A stretch of 64,000 bases of DNA, from assembly GCA_035771175.1 (NCBI GenBank), contig CM069593.1, positions 1,048,461-1,112,460 of the forward strand, read 5' to 3'. The position numbers and the translations under genes are program-made. Below, piece by piece: positions 36,163 through 47,202 of the stretch (positions are counted from its first letter, which is position 1; each line of letters opens with the position of its first letter). This DNA is from Paratinospora sagittata. Lineage: Eukaryota; Streptophyta; Magnoliopsida; Ranunculales; Menispermaceae. The notes under the pieces were generated by a model, which saw only the letters and a program-made list of their open reading frames with translations, was not told the origin of the DNA and did no database searches.

Positions 36163-38850
36163 TCTATTTAATAGGCTTTAACCCCATTTCCCTCGATGAA
36201 CAGTGTACTTGATCTCTAGGCAAACCTTTAGTTAATGGATCCGCAAGGTTGTCCTTTGATTTGATATAATCTATAGATATTACTCAATTTTCAAGTAACT
36301 GTTTAATGGTGTTGTGTCTTCGACGTATATGCCTTGACTTACCATTATACATCTTATTTTGTGCTCTAGCTATAGCATACATACTATCACAATGAATGGC
36401 ATATTGTTGAGACAGGTTTGGACCACACGAAATATCCTCTAAAAAGTTATGAAGTCATTCTGTTTCTTATCCAGCTTTATCTAAAGCTATAAATTCAGAT
36501 TTTATAGTAGATCTAGCTATACATGTTTGTTTTGAGGATTTCCATGATATCGCTCCTCCTCCAATTGTGAATACATATCCACTGGTAGATTTTGTGTCCT
36601 TGGAGTCAGATATCCAGTTTGCATCACTATATCCTTCTAAAACAGTTGGATATCTTGTATAATGCAATCCATAATGTTGTGTGTACCTTAGATATCTAGG
36701 TACCCTAATCAAAGCTTTTCAATGAGCCTTGCCTGGATTGCTTGTAAATTGACTCAATTTATTAATTGCATATGCTATGTCAGGTCGTGTACATACCATA
36801 ACATACATTAGACTGCCAAGTATACGTGAATATTGTAATTGATTTATGGGTTGGCCTTTATCCTTGATAAGATGTAAATTCACATCTATAGGTGTTTTTA
36901 TAGGATTACTATCATATTTATTGAACTTAATCAATATTTTCTCAATATAATGAGATTGAGACAAGACTAATCCACCAGATATTTTAGAAATTTTAATCTT
37001 TAAAATAACATTAGCAACGCCTATATCTTTTAACTAAAATGTCTAGTCAACATTTTCTTGGTAAACTTGATTATGGCTTTATTATTACCTATAATCAACA
37101 TATCATCCATGTAAAGGCACATTATGATATAGCCCTTTGGCGTGTTTTTGACATATACACATTTGTCACATTCATTAATTTTAAAACCATTGGACAACAT
37201 GACATTGTCAAATTTAATATGTCATTGTTTTGGTGCTTGTTTTAATCCATATAATGATTTAACAAGTCTACACACCTTATATTCTTATCTAGATGCAACG
37301 AATCCTTCAGGTTGTTGCATATATATCTCTTCTTCTAATTCACCATTTAAGAAGGTTGTCTTAACATCCATTTGATGAATTTCAAGATTGTTTATTGCAG
37401 TAATAGCAATTAACATTCTTATGGATGTTATTCTAGTTACCGGTGAATATGTATCGAAGAAATCAAGTCCCTCTTTTTGTTTAAAGCCCTTGGCTACCGA
37501 CCTTATATTTATCAATTGAACCGTCAACCTTTAATTTTCTTTTAAAAATCCATTTACACCCTAAAGGCATCATACCTGATGGTAAATCTACCAATTCCCA
37601 GGTATGATTGTGCATGATTGATTCAATTTTACTATTTATAGCTTCATTCCAAAAAGAAGCTCCGGGTGTTGACATTGCCTCTTTAAAAGTTTGAGGCTCA
37701 CTTTCTAACATATACGTTAGAAAATCAAGACTAAAAGACTTTGCAACTTTAGCCCTTTTACTGCATCTAGGTTCATCATCTAAATTTTTATCTGGAGGAT
37801 TATTACTGCTATTTGCAGTGTCATAAGTTCTTTTATTGGAACTTAGCTCTTGCATATTTTTATTTGGAAAAATATGCTAAAAAAATGATGCATTTCTAGA
37901 TTTCATAATTGTATTCACATGTATATTAGAAATATATGATTTGTATACAAGGAACCTATATACACTACTGTTATGAACATAACCAATGAATATACAATCA
38001 ATGATTTTAGGCCCTATCTTAACCTTTTTAGGTTCAGGTATTGCTACCTTAGCTAAACACCTCCACACTTTGAAATATTTATAGGAAGGTTTCTGAACCT
38101 TCCACAACTCATAAGGAGTAACATCCTTATTTTGTTGAGAATGTAGTTAGCGGAGAAAATTGCTTCCCCCCACATATTCTGAGGTAACCCAGAACTTATC
38201 AACATGACATTCATCATTTCTTTCAATGTTCAGTCCTTGCGTTCAAAAATATCATTTGATTGAGGCGAATAAGGAGCAGTTGTTTGATGAATAATGCCAT
38301 ATTCTTGATAGAACGCACCAGAAGGTGCCTCATATTCACCACCTTTGTCGCTTCTTATTGCCTTTATCTTTTTACCAAGTTGATTTTCAACTTCATTCTT
38401 ATAATGTTTGAATACTTCCAAAGCTTCATCTTTGCAATATCTTGTATTGTAATCAATAAATGTAATAAAATACTTTTCCCACCTCTAGTTTGTACAAATT
38501 TTAAGTCACATATACCGTTGTGAATTAATTCTAGAGGTTCAGTGTTTGTTTGAACTGAATAAAATAGTGTTTTAGTTAACTTTGCCTTAACACATATTTC
38601 ACACTTATAATTTGGATCAATTTGATAGTTAGGTAATAATTCTAAACTCATCAATTTTCGTAATGAATTAAAATTAACATGTCCTAATCTATCATGCCAT
38701 AAACAAGAAGACTCTAAAAAATAAACAGAAGATGAATCTTTATTATTTTTAAAGTTCCGGATTAAAGGCATTACATTCATTTTGAATAATCTTGTTTCTA
38801 AGTACCCCCACAAATACACTATTTTTGAAAAGTACACATTTATTGGAGTC
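36163..38850 (-). pseudogene. Copia pol remnant: pre-integrase/integrase, RT, RNase H
   Basis: Minus-strand pieces in several frames give the Copia order. The GAG-pre-integrase motif (LWHDRLGHVNFNSL, CEICVKAK) is at about 38680-38560. Integrase core (IRSDKGGEYEA, TAPYSPQSN) is at about 38360-38240. RT (WELVDLPSGMMPLGCKWIFK; QKEGLDFFDTYSPV; MDVKTTFLNGELEEEIYMQ) is at about 37600-37300. RNase H ([20 protein letters not shown]) is at about 36640-36580, and the coding tail runs to about 36163. Stops and frameshifts are frequent. The piece continues on the far side of the pol-less element, at 50947. Confidence 0.9.
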
Positions 38851-38855
38851 AAAGA

Positions 38856-40763
38856 TGTTGGCCTAGGTATGTCTAAGAGGAGGGTGAATTGGACACTTAG
38901 ACAATTTAAAATTGAATGCAATGACAATAATATAAAGTGCGAAAAATAAATAAATATGCACAGTGAATTTATAGTGGCTCGGCTACTTGCCTACGTCCAC
39001 TACCTAACCTCCTCAATTAGAATTTTAAACCTTATCACTAAGGGATTATCTTACAGGTGAGAATCAAACCGGTACGCCTTTTCTCAACTTATGGGTGTGA
39101 GAACAACCGTTACACTTCTCAGCTTTCGGGTGTGAGAGGACCGTTTCTTAGCTTACGGGTGTGAGAGGACCTAGACTTGTTGGATACAAAAATATCAACT
39201 CCATAGTTTGTCTAACTATTGTTACAACCTTGATACAATATACAAGATATGAATTGAGGTACAACTGTATCCTATGAACTATCTCTCAAATTTCTCTTTC
39301 AGCAAAAATGATATAAGTTAAAACAATGCTAAAAATTTGAGTGAAAACAGTTCAATTATTTAAATAGATTTTCAGATAAGGATAGAAATTTAGCTCAGTA
39401 TGAAAATCTTTTGAATAAGCAAAGTTTCAAAGAAGATGCTTTGAAAATAGAAATAACTTAAATTTTTAAATTAAATGAAAATTCGACTAACTTTCAAAAG
39501 TACAAGTGTTTTGGCTCACATAATTTTTGGTGATTTTGCAAATGGTTAAGTGCTAGTATTAATAGACTTGTAGAGATGAAGTTGTTGTTCATTTGAATTT
39601 GAATTTCAAATATGAATATTTACTCGCAACAACTAGAATGTATCAGAAAAATGACAACTGCACATTTCATGAACATTCTGATTCTCTCCAAATTCACGAA
39701 TAAGAAAATTCTAAAAGACGTGGTTCATGAATCAGAGGACATCTCTGACAAATCCAAAAAATTGATTTGTGTACGAAAAATTGTTCTGAAAAAGTAGCTA
39801 AAAATGACGTACGTGTTAGAACGGTAATATTGTTGAATTATCGTCCTGACGCATAATATCAACTTTGTCATTTTATTCCTTTGAGGGCGCTCATAGAGCA
39901 TAAGCGTCATGCTGAACAATGAAGTGAGGGCGCTACTAACTCGTAGGTGTCCTAACTAACTTTGACATTAAAACAACTTAAATCATGAGGGGGCTACTCG
40001 ACAGTTAGCGTCTTGCTTTGTTTTAAAAACATTTAAACGCACAAGGGCGCTATTCAAAAGTAAGCGTCATAATATTTTAAAACAATATTAAGTGCGTTGA
40101 AAGATAATAAGCGTCCTGAAAGTTATTAAGTTGATTATAAGGATGAGGGCGCTCCTATCCAATTAGCGTCCTGACAGTTTTTCAACTTATAACTATCTTA
40201 AAGATAAAAATCATTTGAAAACTTAGAGAACTTTCAGCTAGCTGAAGCTAAGTCAGCATCCTGACAATTTCAAAGGTTGACTAAAGGGAGGCCGCTACTT
40301 ACAAGTAAGTGTCCTAATGAATCAGTTTAATTCAACCTTGAATGTCAGCGTCCTAATATTTCATCAGCATCCTGACTCATCAAGTCCAGGAAGGCGTTCA
40401 TGAAACATTAGTGTTCTGAAAGATTCTATAAAAACGATTTTGATTTTTCCATAAAACACGATTAAAACCAGGATATTTTTGGTTTAAATCAAATACTTTG
40501 GAAATCATGAAATACCTTTAAAATGTGATGATCAAAATACAAAAATGATTAAATCTTGCTGATAGTAAATTTGATCGGTAGTCCTTACATTGTAAGTACT
40601 GAAGGACTTGGAACTTTAATTGATGTTCAGTAGGCTTGTGAGCACTATTCCTTGATCTTGATTCTTAATAAATCTGAAACACTTGACAAGATCATTAGAT
40701 ACACAAATTGGAGATATTTGAAATCATCAAAACATTCATGTCATGGTGTTCATTGAGATAACA
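38856..40763 (-). repeat. 3' LTR of the pol-less element
   Basis: 1,908 bp. It contains tandem 'gctta.gggtgtgagaggacc' units (39078-39175, three units) and an array of 'gagggcgctact...agtaagcgtcctga' modules (about 39835-40400). It is matched by 47203-50946 once the solo LTR at 49076-50810 is removed. Confidence 0.88.
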
Positions 40764-41056
40764 ATATGCCCCTTTTTGATGATTTCAAATACTTAGAGAT
40801 CATGCAGATAATTGTAATCAAACATATAACAAATTGAGAGTAACAAACATGTCAAACATATTCGATTGCAATATGTAAGTTACAAGATAGGTACAAACAA
40901 TCACAATATACACGAACATGATAATCATAAAATCAACATGTTATACAGAAACTCAGATGAACTCCCCCTGACTTGTAGCTTCCCTCTTGAGCTAACTTAT
41001 CCTCAATTTCTTCATTCTCTTCTCTCCCTTTTGAAAACATCAAAAAATGGGTAGGC

Positions 41057-44024
41057 TTAGCTCGTACTCAAACCCTTCCCCTTCCATTTTCTTTTGGCCT
41101 CCTCATCCCTCTTGGATCCACTAGAACTAGGTTCATATTCCTTGGGTTTCCTGGGCGCTAGTGGCTTTGAGGAACCACTTAAGCTTTTTCTCAAGCTTCG
41201 GAAAAATTTGTCAATTACAACAGTCTACCTAGATTTTTCAATGAATTTTTTGTGGGCAGTCTTGGAAACACCAAATTTGAATGTATTAAGAGGTGGACTG
41301 GGTTTAAAACCTTTGGCTTTCCATTCCGCAAGACCTTGAGCAAAATTAGGAGAAAGTTTGTGACCTTCAAATTCTAGCCGAATTGGTCGCTTGCGTTTTG
41401 GATCGGGGAAATTTTTTGATGAGGGATCCGAGGGTGGAGACACTCTTCTTCTGATTCTATGTAACGACTCTTCATCAGATGCTTATTTCTCTTCACATTC
41501 TAATAGCCCAAGAAGTCTGTCAGACTCTTTTGGTCCTTAGGGACGTGTGAAAGCCAGAGCTCGCAATGCTGGTGGAACTTTGACACCTTTCTTCTCCAGT
41601 AGATGAAAGAGCAGTCCCAAATGTTTCAAACTTGAGGCAAAATACCATACAATAGAATGCATCCTACTATTTATTGCCTTGAAGAGGTCTTCAAAGAAGC
41701 CAACAACTCCTTTCACTCGATCTGTTGCAGTAGTGACCATGTATGACAGATCCATGATGCTAGTGGCAAGGAAAGGCATCTTGTTTTCCAAGTTGCTAAT
41801 CTTCTCATGAGCTCGAGTAACCAAGTCAAGAATCTTGGTTAGTCTGTTATCCTTCATCTGTGCTTGCCCGACAGAAGAAAAACTCTCCTTCAGACTGGAG
41901 ATGGCCTGCAACATTGGATCAAGTGTTGTCTTGCTGGTCACTTGTTCCAAAATAACATCCAAGACCGATTGCAAAGCGTTAGATTTTGACTTATCTTTAG
42001 AGGTGTCAACCACTTTCCTTCTTAAGCTTTGAATTTCTTCAAAAATCTTCTGCATTCACAACACTCGAAGTATGGCTCAGTGTAGCTTGCGCCGAGTGAT
42101 TCTGTGATGCTGAAGGTCTGGCTTGAGGGGGTTGAAAACTTGACGATCTTGGTTGAACTGATGCAACGAAGGCTTTCATGAATCCCCTTATTTGTTGCAT
42201 GTTGTCTCTAATATCCTTAACCAGATCATTATTGATTAATGAAATAGGCAAAGATTGCATGACACTTAATTGTTAGTCCATTTGTTGTGTCACTTTCTCG
42301 ACCAATGTGGTTGCCTGGATCAGGTGAGAGGTGTATTCTTTCATCTCATTAATCTCAATTCTCTCCTGAGACTTCAGAGATTCTATGACCTCTGTCAATA
42401 TCTCATTCTTCAGCTGTATTTGATTTTGCACCAAACAATTCATCAGCTGAGACATGACAAAAATTTGATCTTTTCTTACTCTTCTCAAGAAGTCTTCCTC
42501 TCTAAAAAATTCATCTGTTGGCTGGATAGTAGAAGGATAAGAAGGTGGCTCATGATCAGATGATCTTTCCACATGAATATGTTCCATTTCATCTTCTACT
42601 TGGAACTCAACACTAGCCTCACGAAAATCTTCAATATGATCTTTTTCATCAACATTTATATTCATGTCATCTCCCTGATGGGGTTTGATAGCCAGATCAT
42701 CACCCTCTACATCTTGAGGTTCTCCACCATCAGACTCAGTTTTTTTCAAGTCATGGGGTTCCATTGATAAAGGTATATCAAATGGGGACGATGGCTTGAA
42801 GACTGTTTTATTTGAGTCATCACTGACTCTCTCTTTGGTGATTTCTTCCAAGATTGCATCAGCATTTTCTAAATCATTCAGATGTTCTTCAACAACGGCC
42901 TGAGCAATCTGGTTCACTTCTTCCATTAGATGTTCTTCAGCTTAAACAGCCTGCTCTGCATGTTCAGCTTCAACAGCTTCAGTTTGAACATCTTCTTCGC
43001 TTGTTTCATCTTTTCCACTGGATTCTCCCTCAAGTGGAACTTCTGGCATTGGAAGCCATTTCCCCAATGTAGGGACATAAGTGTATCTTATCAATTTCAT
43101 AGTGGTTTGACCAATACAATTGTATATGCTGGTCTCCTTGAAGTTTTCTCTACTGAAATCAATACCACACATCTCGAACAAAGTGGTGAGGTACATACCA
43201 AAAGGAAGACCTCTTCCTCTGCTGACCACTATATTCATCACATGCATGAGGATGTGGGCGAGATTCACTTTCTTCTTTTCCAGAATGCACCACACTAGAA
43301 AAAAATCTAGATCGCTCACATTACCCCTACTGCTAGTTTTGAGTTGAATAATATGGGTAATGATGTTGTGGAGTATTCTAGGCAAGAGTTCAAAAGACTG
43401 ATTTGTGGGTTTCTTGTCGATACTCGAGTGGTCATTTTTCTTCGAAACAAGATTCAAAGCAAAGAGGCTATTGTAGCCTGGATATTGGACTTTCTTTTTA
43501 GTGAAAGAAAGTTTGTGTGCAGTTTCATCACTTGGCAGAGAAAATGATTCAGAAAAGAATCTAGGATAAATCTCAACAGATTTTCCCTTTACCATAAATT
43601 GTTTTGCAAGTTCAGAACTGGGTTTATCAACCAGATTCAAATAGGATTGGCTGACAAGGTTAGGGTACCATTTTTCTCTGAAAGAGAGAATATTTGTCCA
43701 ACCCTAGATTTCAAACAGAGATAAAATATCTATGTAGGAGTTTGTGAAGAACTCAAAGTCGACGAAGCACCCATCGATCACAGCTCGGTTGTCGAGCTTC
43801 TCTGTTTTATCTCCCTTCCCTCTTATCTGAGTAGAAGAAGGTGGGTGAGATGGTTCGGCTGCGGTTTCGATCGGAGGTGTGGGTACAAATGGTGTAGATT
43901 CCTCAGCCAGTTCGACATGAGTTGGTTCAGTTTTTGGTCTCACACTCCTATCTGGAGGTGATAATGGTGAAACAACTTTTTTTCTTGAAGAAAAAGTACA
44001 AAGGTTATTGGATTTGGGCGCCAT
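41057..44024 (-). pseudogene. Large unknown ORF of the pol-less element (resembles plant 'putative transposon protein' ORFs)
   Basis: It begins MAPKSNNLCTFSSRKK at 44024. One frame continues to about 42050, broken by stops at 43704-43706, 42942-42944 and 42273-42275. After a frameshift a second frame runs to a stop at 41057, with three more stops on the way; about 990 codons originally. The N-terminal part is Ser/Pro/Thr-rich. A globular part follows (about residues 130-340), with LLPRILHNIITHIIQLK and NIVVSRGRGLPFGMYLTTLF. This type of sequence is often annotated in plants as a putative plant transposon protein domain. Then come a long acidic region, a predicted coiled coil around LTKILDLVTRAHEKISNLEN, and a basic tail. 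I do not recognise a catalytic motif. Confidence 0.6.
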
Positions 44025-44429
44025 AGAAAGTTTGAAAAGGAATAAAGGTGAAGAACTGAGGTGACTTCGTGAAAAACAACGAAATAGAGAAGAAAGGACT
44101 TGAAAATGAACATAATAGAGTTTACCGAAGGTTAAAGATGAAGGTTCAACAGTAACTCTTGGAGTGATTCCTAGTAAGTTCTAGACGAAAGGTCATAGGG
44201 CATAAAAAATGAAAGTGACTGCTAGGTTACTAAAAGTTTGATTTTATAATGCTAAAGTAATAAGCGTGCTCTCGTGACACACTCACGCGTGTCACAACCT
44301 AGTATCTAAAGGTTGTTTAGTACATCTAAAGTTTGTGACCGATCAACGTCCTTCAAGCGTTTTGAACAACTATAGTCGTTGGGCACATTAGCGTCCCTAT
44401 TTGCTGTCAATTTCCTTACAGACACTTAT

Positions 44430-45791
44430 TGTAACACCTCAATTTTCACCAAACTACAAAACTAAAGTGTCACATTATTTGGACATCAACTCCGATCTTT
44501 AAAAAATATTTAAAATGTATTAGAGTAATTATAAAAATATATATGGTATAGTTTACACATTTTTACGCAACGAAACTTATACACAATCTCCTAAATCAAA
44601 GTTGATGTCTGCTCCATGTGCTTCACGTGCATGAGATCCATATAACATTTTCATATCCTGAAAAATATAAAGAGGTGAGCTAAAGCCCAATGGTCATACC
44701 CAATAGTTTTCACGCATTAAACCTATCGATAGTATATAATTCAACCATAATAAACATGCATCACAAATGTAACAATCATAACATCAAAATTCACATATAT
44801 GAAAAGCACGCGTACGAGAATATGTATATAACGCATGTGCATGAATGATTTCTTTTGTACTAAGCAGGATAAATCAAAACTCAATAATTGTATTTAGTAT
44901 GTAGCATGGGCCAATCACACCCAAAGATTACATTTAGCACACAACATGGGCCAATCGTACCCAAATTCATATGCAAAAATGAGTACATGATGTAAGATGA
45001 ATGCAATACTATGGAAACAAGTAATACGAGCAAACCTCGGAAATCATCCCACCTTTTACATTTCTCCTTCTATACACGAAAATCAAAGTCCTGAGACGCC
45101 TAGATCTACCTATATAATTTGAGTATATAAATAAAATATACCTTGTTGATATATATTAATCAACATATGTCCATAAGTGAATATAACCAACCAATCACAT
45201 CTAACTATATAATTTGAGTATGATCTTAACGGATTAATACGTATATATATATGTATATTATGGAGTTCAATATTTTATAATTCATGAATTCACCTTATTA
45301 ATCATATAATATAAGGTAATTTTCATAATTAATGTACCTTAATTAATCTTATTTGTCTACTAAGGTTAACCTTATTTTCTAATAAGGTTATTATCCTAAT
45401 TATTCATAAAACAAGATTATTATTTTTCTTATTAATATAATAAAGGTCATTTCCTCAATTTAATCAACCTTATTTATCTAATAAGGTCATTTAATTCACC
45501 TTATTTCCCACATGTGGGTACTATTCCCTTTTAATTAATCTTAGTTATCAAATAAGGTTATTATCTCAAATTACCTTATTTATTCTATAAGATTACTATA
45601 GGTTAATATACATATAATTATTATTAATTGATTATTATTATTACCTTGACTATATTAATAACACTTAATCACACATCACAATACAACATATATAATCCAA
45701 AGACATAGTCAAGTAATATTATATTGTAATATGTGGTTTAACTATAGTTCATTAACTAGGGTTAATTTCTAACCAAACTTGGAGTATTGCA
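44430..45791 (-). mobile_element. Probable solo LTR in the pol-less element
   Basis: TG at 44430 (TGTAACACCTC) and CA at 45791 are flanked by CTTAT on both sides (44425-44429 and 45792-45796). On the minus strand 'agctcacctctttatatttttcagg' sits about 220 nt from the end, like the 'ttatatttttcagg' region of the Tekay-like LTR. So it is probably a Gypsy LTR of that broad group. The stretch 45270-45620 is full of 'ctaataaggtta' words. The ends rest on a 5-bp match only, so they are less certain than for the other insertions. Confidence 0.5.
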
Positions 45792-46033
45792 CTTATACGC
45801 TAATATTAATCAATTTGGACTAATCAAACTTAAGTATCGCATGGTTGAATAATCAATATCACAAATTATATCACATCAACCAAATGTTAAGAATTTATTC
45901 ATGATTAAAGATAATCATTCATTTTTAATAATCACTGATAAATATATTTCAATGATAGTAGCAGTGATGAGAGTGACTTTTATACCTTTGCACAAGATTG
46001 ACTTTTACTTCAAGGTACTGCAAAGTTCTCGGC

Positions 46034-47146
46034 TTATGCACTTTGTCTCTTTTTGAAGCAGTTGAGATATTTCATTATCTTCGTTCTCCATGCTGACTTC
46101 CTTCTCGACATTCTATCAGGAGATCTTTCATTTAGCATTCTGAATGTGCTTTTTGAGGATTGTTGAGTCATTGTGTTTAGATCATCAGCAACTTCACTTT
46201 CGTTCCTGCTTGGTGCATTTGGAAGAATGTTTTCTCTCTCAGATGAAGTTTCTAACCCACTCAAAATATAATCAAGTTCTTGAAAATTAATTTCAAATGG
46301 ATTTGAAAATTCTTTTAGAAAATCTACTTTATACTTCCAGTTTTTAGGAAAACTATTTAGAAAATATTGCACCAAAGTAGAATGAGAGATGGCTTTTCCA
46401 AAGTGTTCAAGTTCATTTGCTAGACGTCTAAATCGTTGAATGTTATCATGAACTAACTCACAATCTAAAACCCTAAAGTGGACAAGTGACTCTTCTAATG
46501 TTCTAATTAGGTCTCTAGTCTCATCCCTTCCTTCCATGGTTTTCAGGAGATCACAGAACTCTTTTAAGCTCATTTCCCATGGTTCAACAAATTCAGCTAA
46601 TATGATTAGCTTATCATTCCATCTCTTAGGAAGTTTATAACAGAAATACACTAGAGATATTTCTGCAGGTATTTCCAGATTCAGTTCTATCATTCCGTCA
46701 AGAATGGATTGATATCTGTTGTATGCCGAATCAAGAGATTCATTCTCAAATATTTCAAAGGCATCAAACAGTCTATCAGACTCTTTAAGCTTTTCATCTC
46801 GATTGTTTATCTTTTCTCCATGAAGTGATTTGAGTGTTTCCCAAATCTCTTTGGCACTCTCGAGATGAACTACCCTTTCAACTTCTTCTTCGGGTAGAGA
46901 GCAGTACAAGGCATAGACAACTTGAGCGTTATGCTTATCATTTAGTCTCTCCTATTTTGTCTATAGCTTAGTAGGTTTGTTGGGCATGGTGTAACCATTT
47001 ACAACCATTTCCCATAGACTGATACCCTTAGATCGTAGAAAGGATGTCATCCTTATCATCTAATATTCAAACCAGCCTTTATTGAACAAAGGTGGTCTAT
47101 CTAAAGATCGACCAATTCCCATGATTGTGCCTCTAGTCATTGCCAT
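46034..47146 (-). pseudogene. Gag of the pol-less element (Copia-type UBN2-like), decayed
   Basis: The start at 47146 reads MAMTRGTIMGIGRSLDRPP. The frame is kept to 46034 apart from early stops, several where TGG-like codons became TAG. The part from LYCSLPEEEVERVVHL through AKEIWETLKSLHG and AYNRYQSILDGM resembles the UBN2-type gag of plant Copia elements. Two halves look alike: LPKRWNDKLIILAEF..W and FPKNWKYKVDFLKEF..F, each followed by a similar helix. This suggests an internal duplication. There is no zinc knuckle; the C-terminus is Ser/Arg-rich. Confidence 0.75.
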
Positions 47147-47188
47147 TGATATCAAAGAAATTGTGAAGTTTCTTTGAAGAGCAACACT

Positions 47189-47200
47189 GCTCTGATACCA
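47189..47200 (-). other. Primer binding site of the pol-less element
   Basis: On the minus strand TGGTATCAGAGC (initiator tRNA-Met complement) starts 2 nt inside the 5' LTR border. It sets the element's orientation. Confidence 0.88.
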
Positions 47201-47202
47201 AT

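Noticed and set aside
39612..39797. Small ORFs starting MNIYSQQLECIRKM and the similar one at 48043
   Set aside because: They are the same stretch of the two LTRs and overlap the hairpin array; no sign of coding selection.
39835..40400. CRISPR-like repeat-spacer array
   Set aside because: The repeats are degenerate, spacing is irregular, and they lie inside LTRs of a plant retrotransposon.
45270..45620. 'ctaataaggtta' words as a satellite or matrix-attachment site
   Set aside because: Copies are few and irregular and sit inside a probable solo LTR; AT-richness alone explains much of the pattern.
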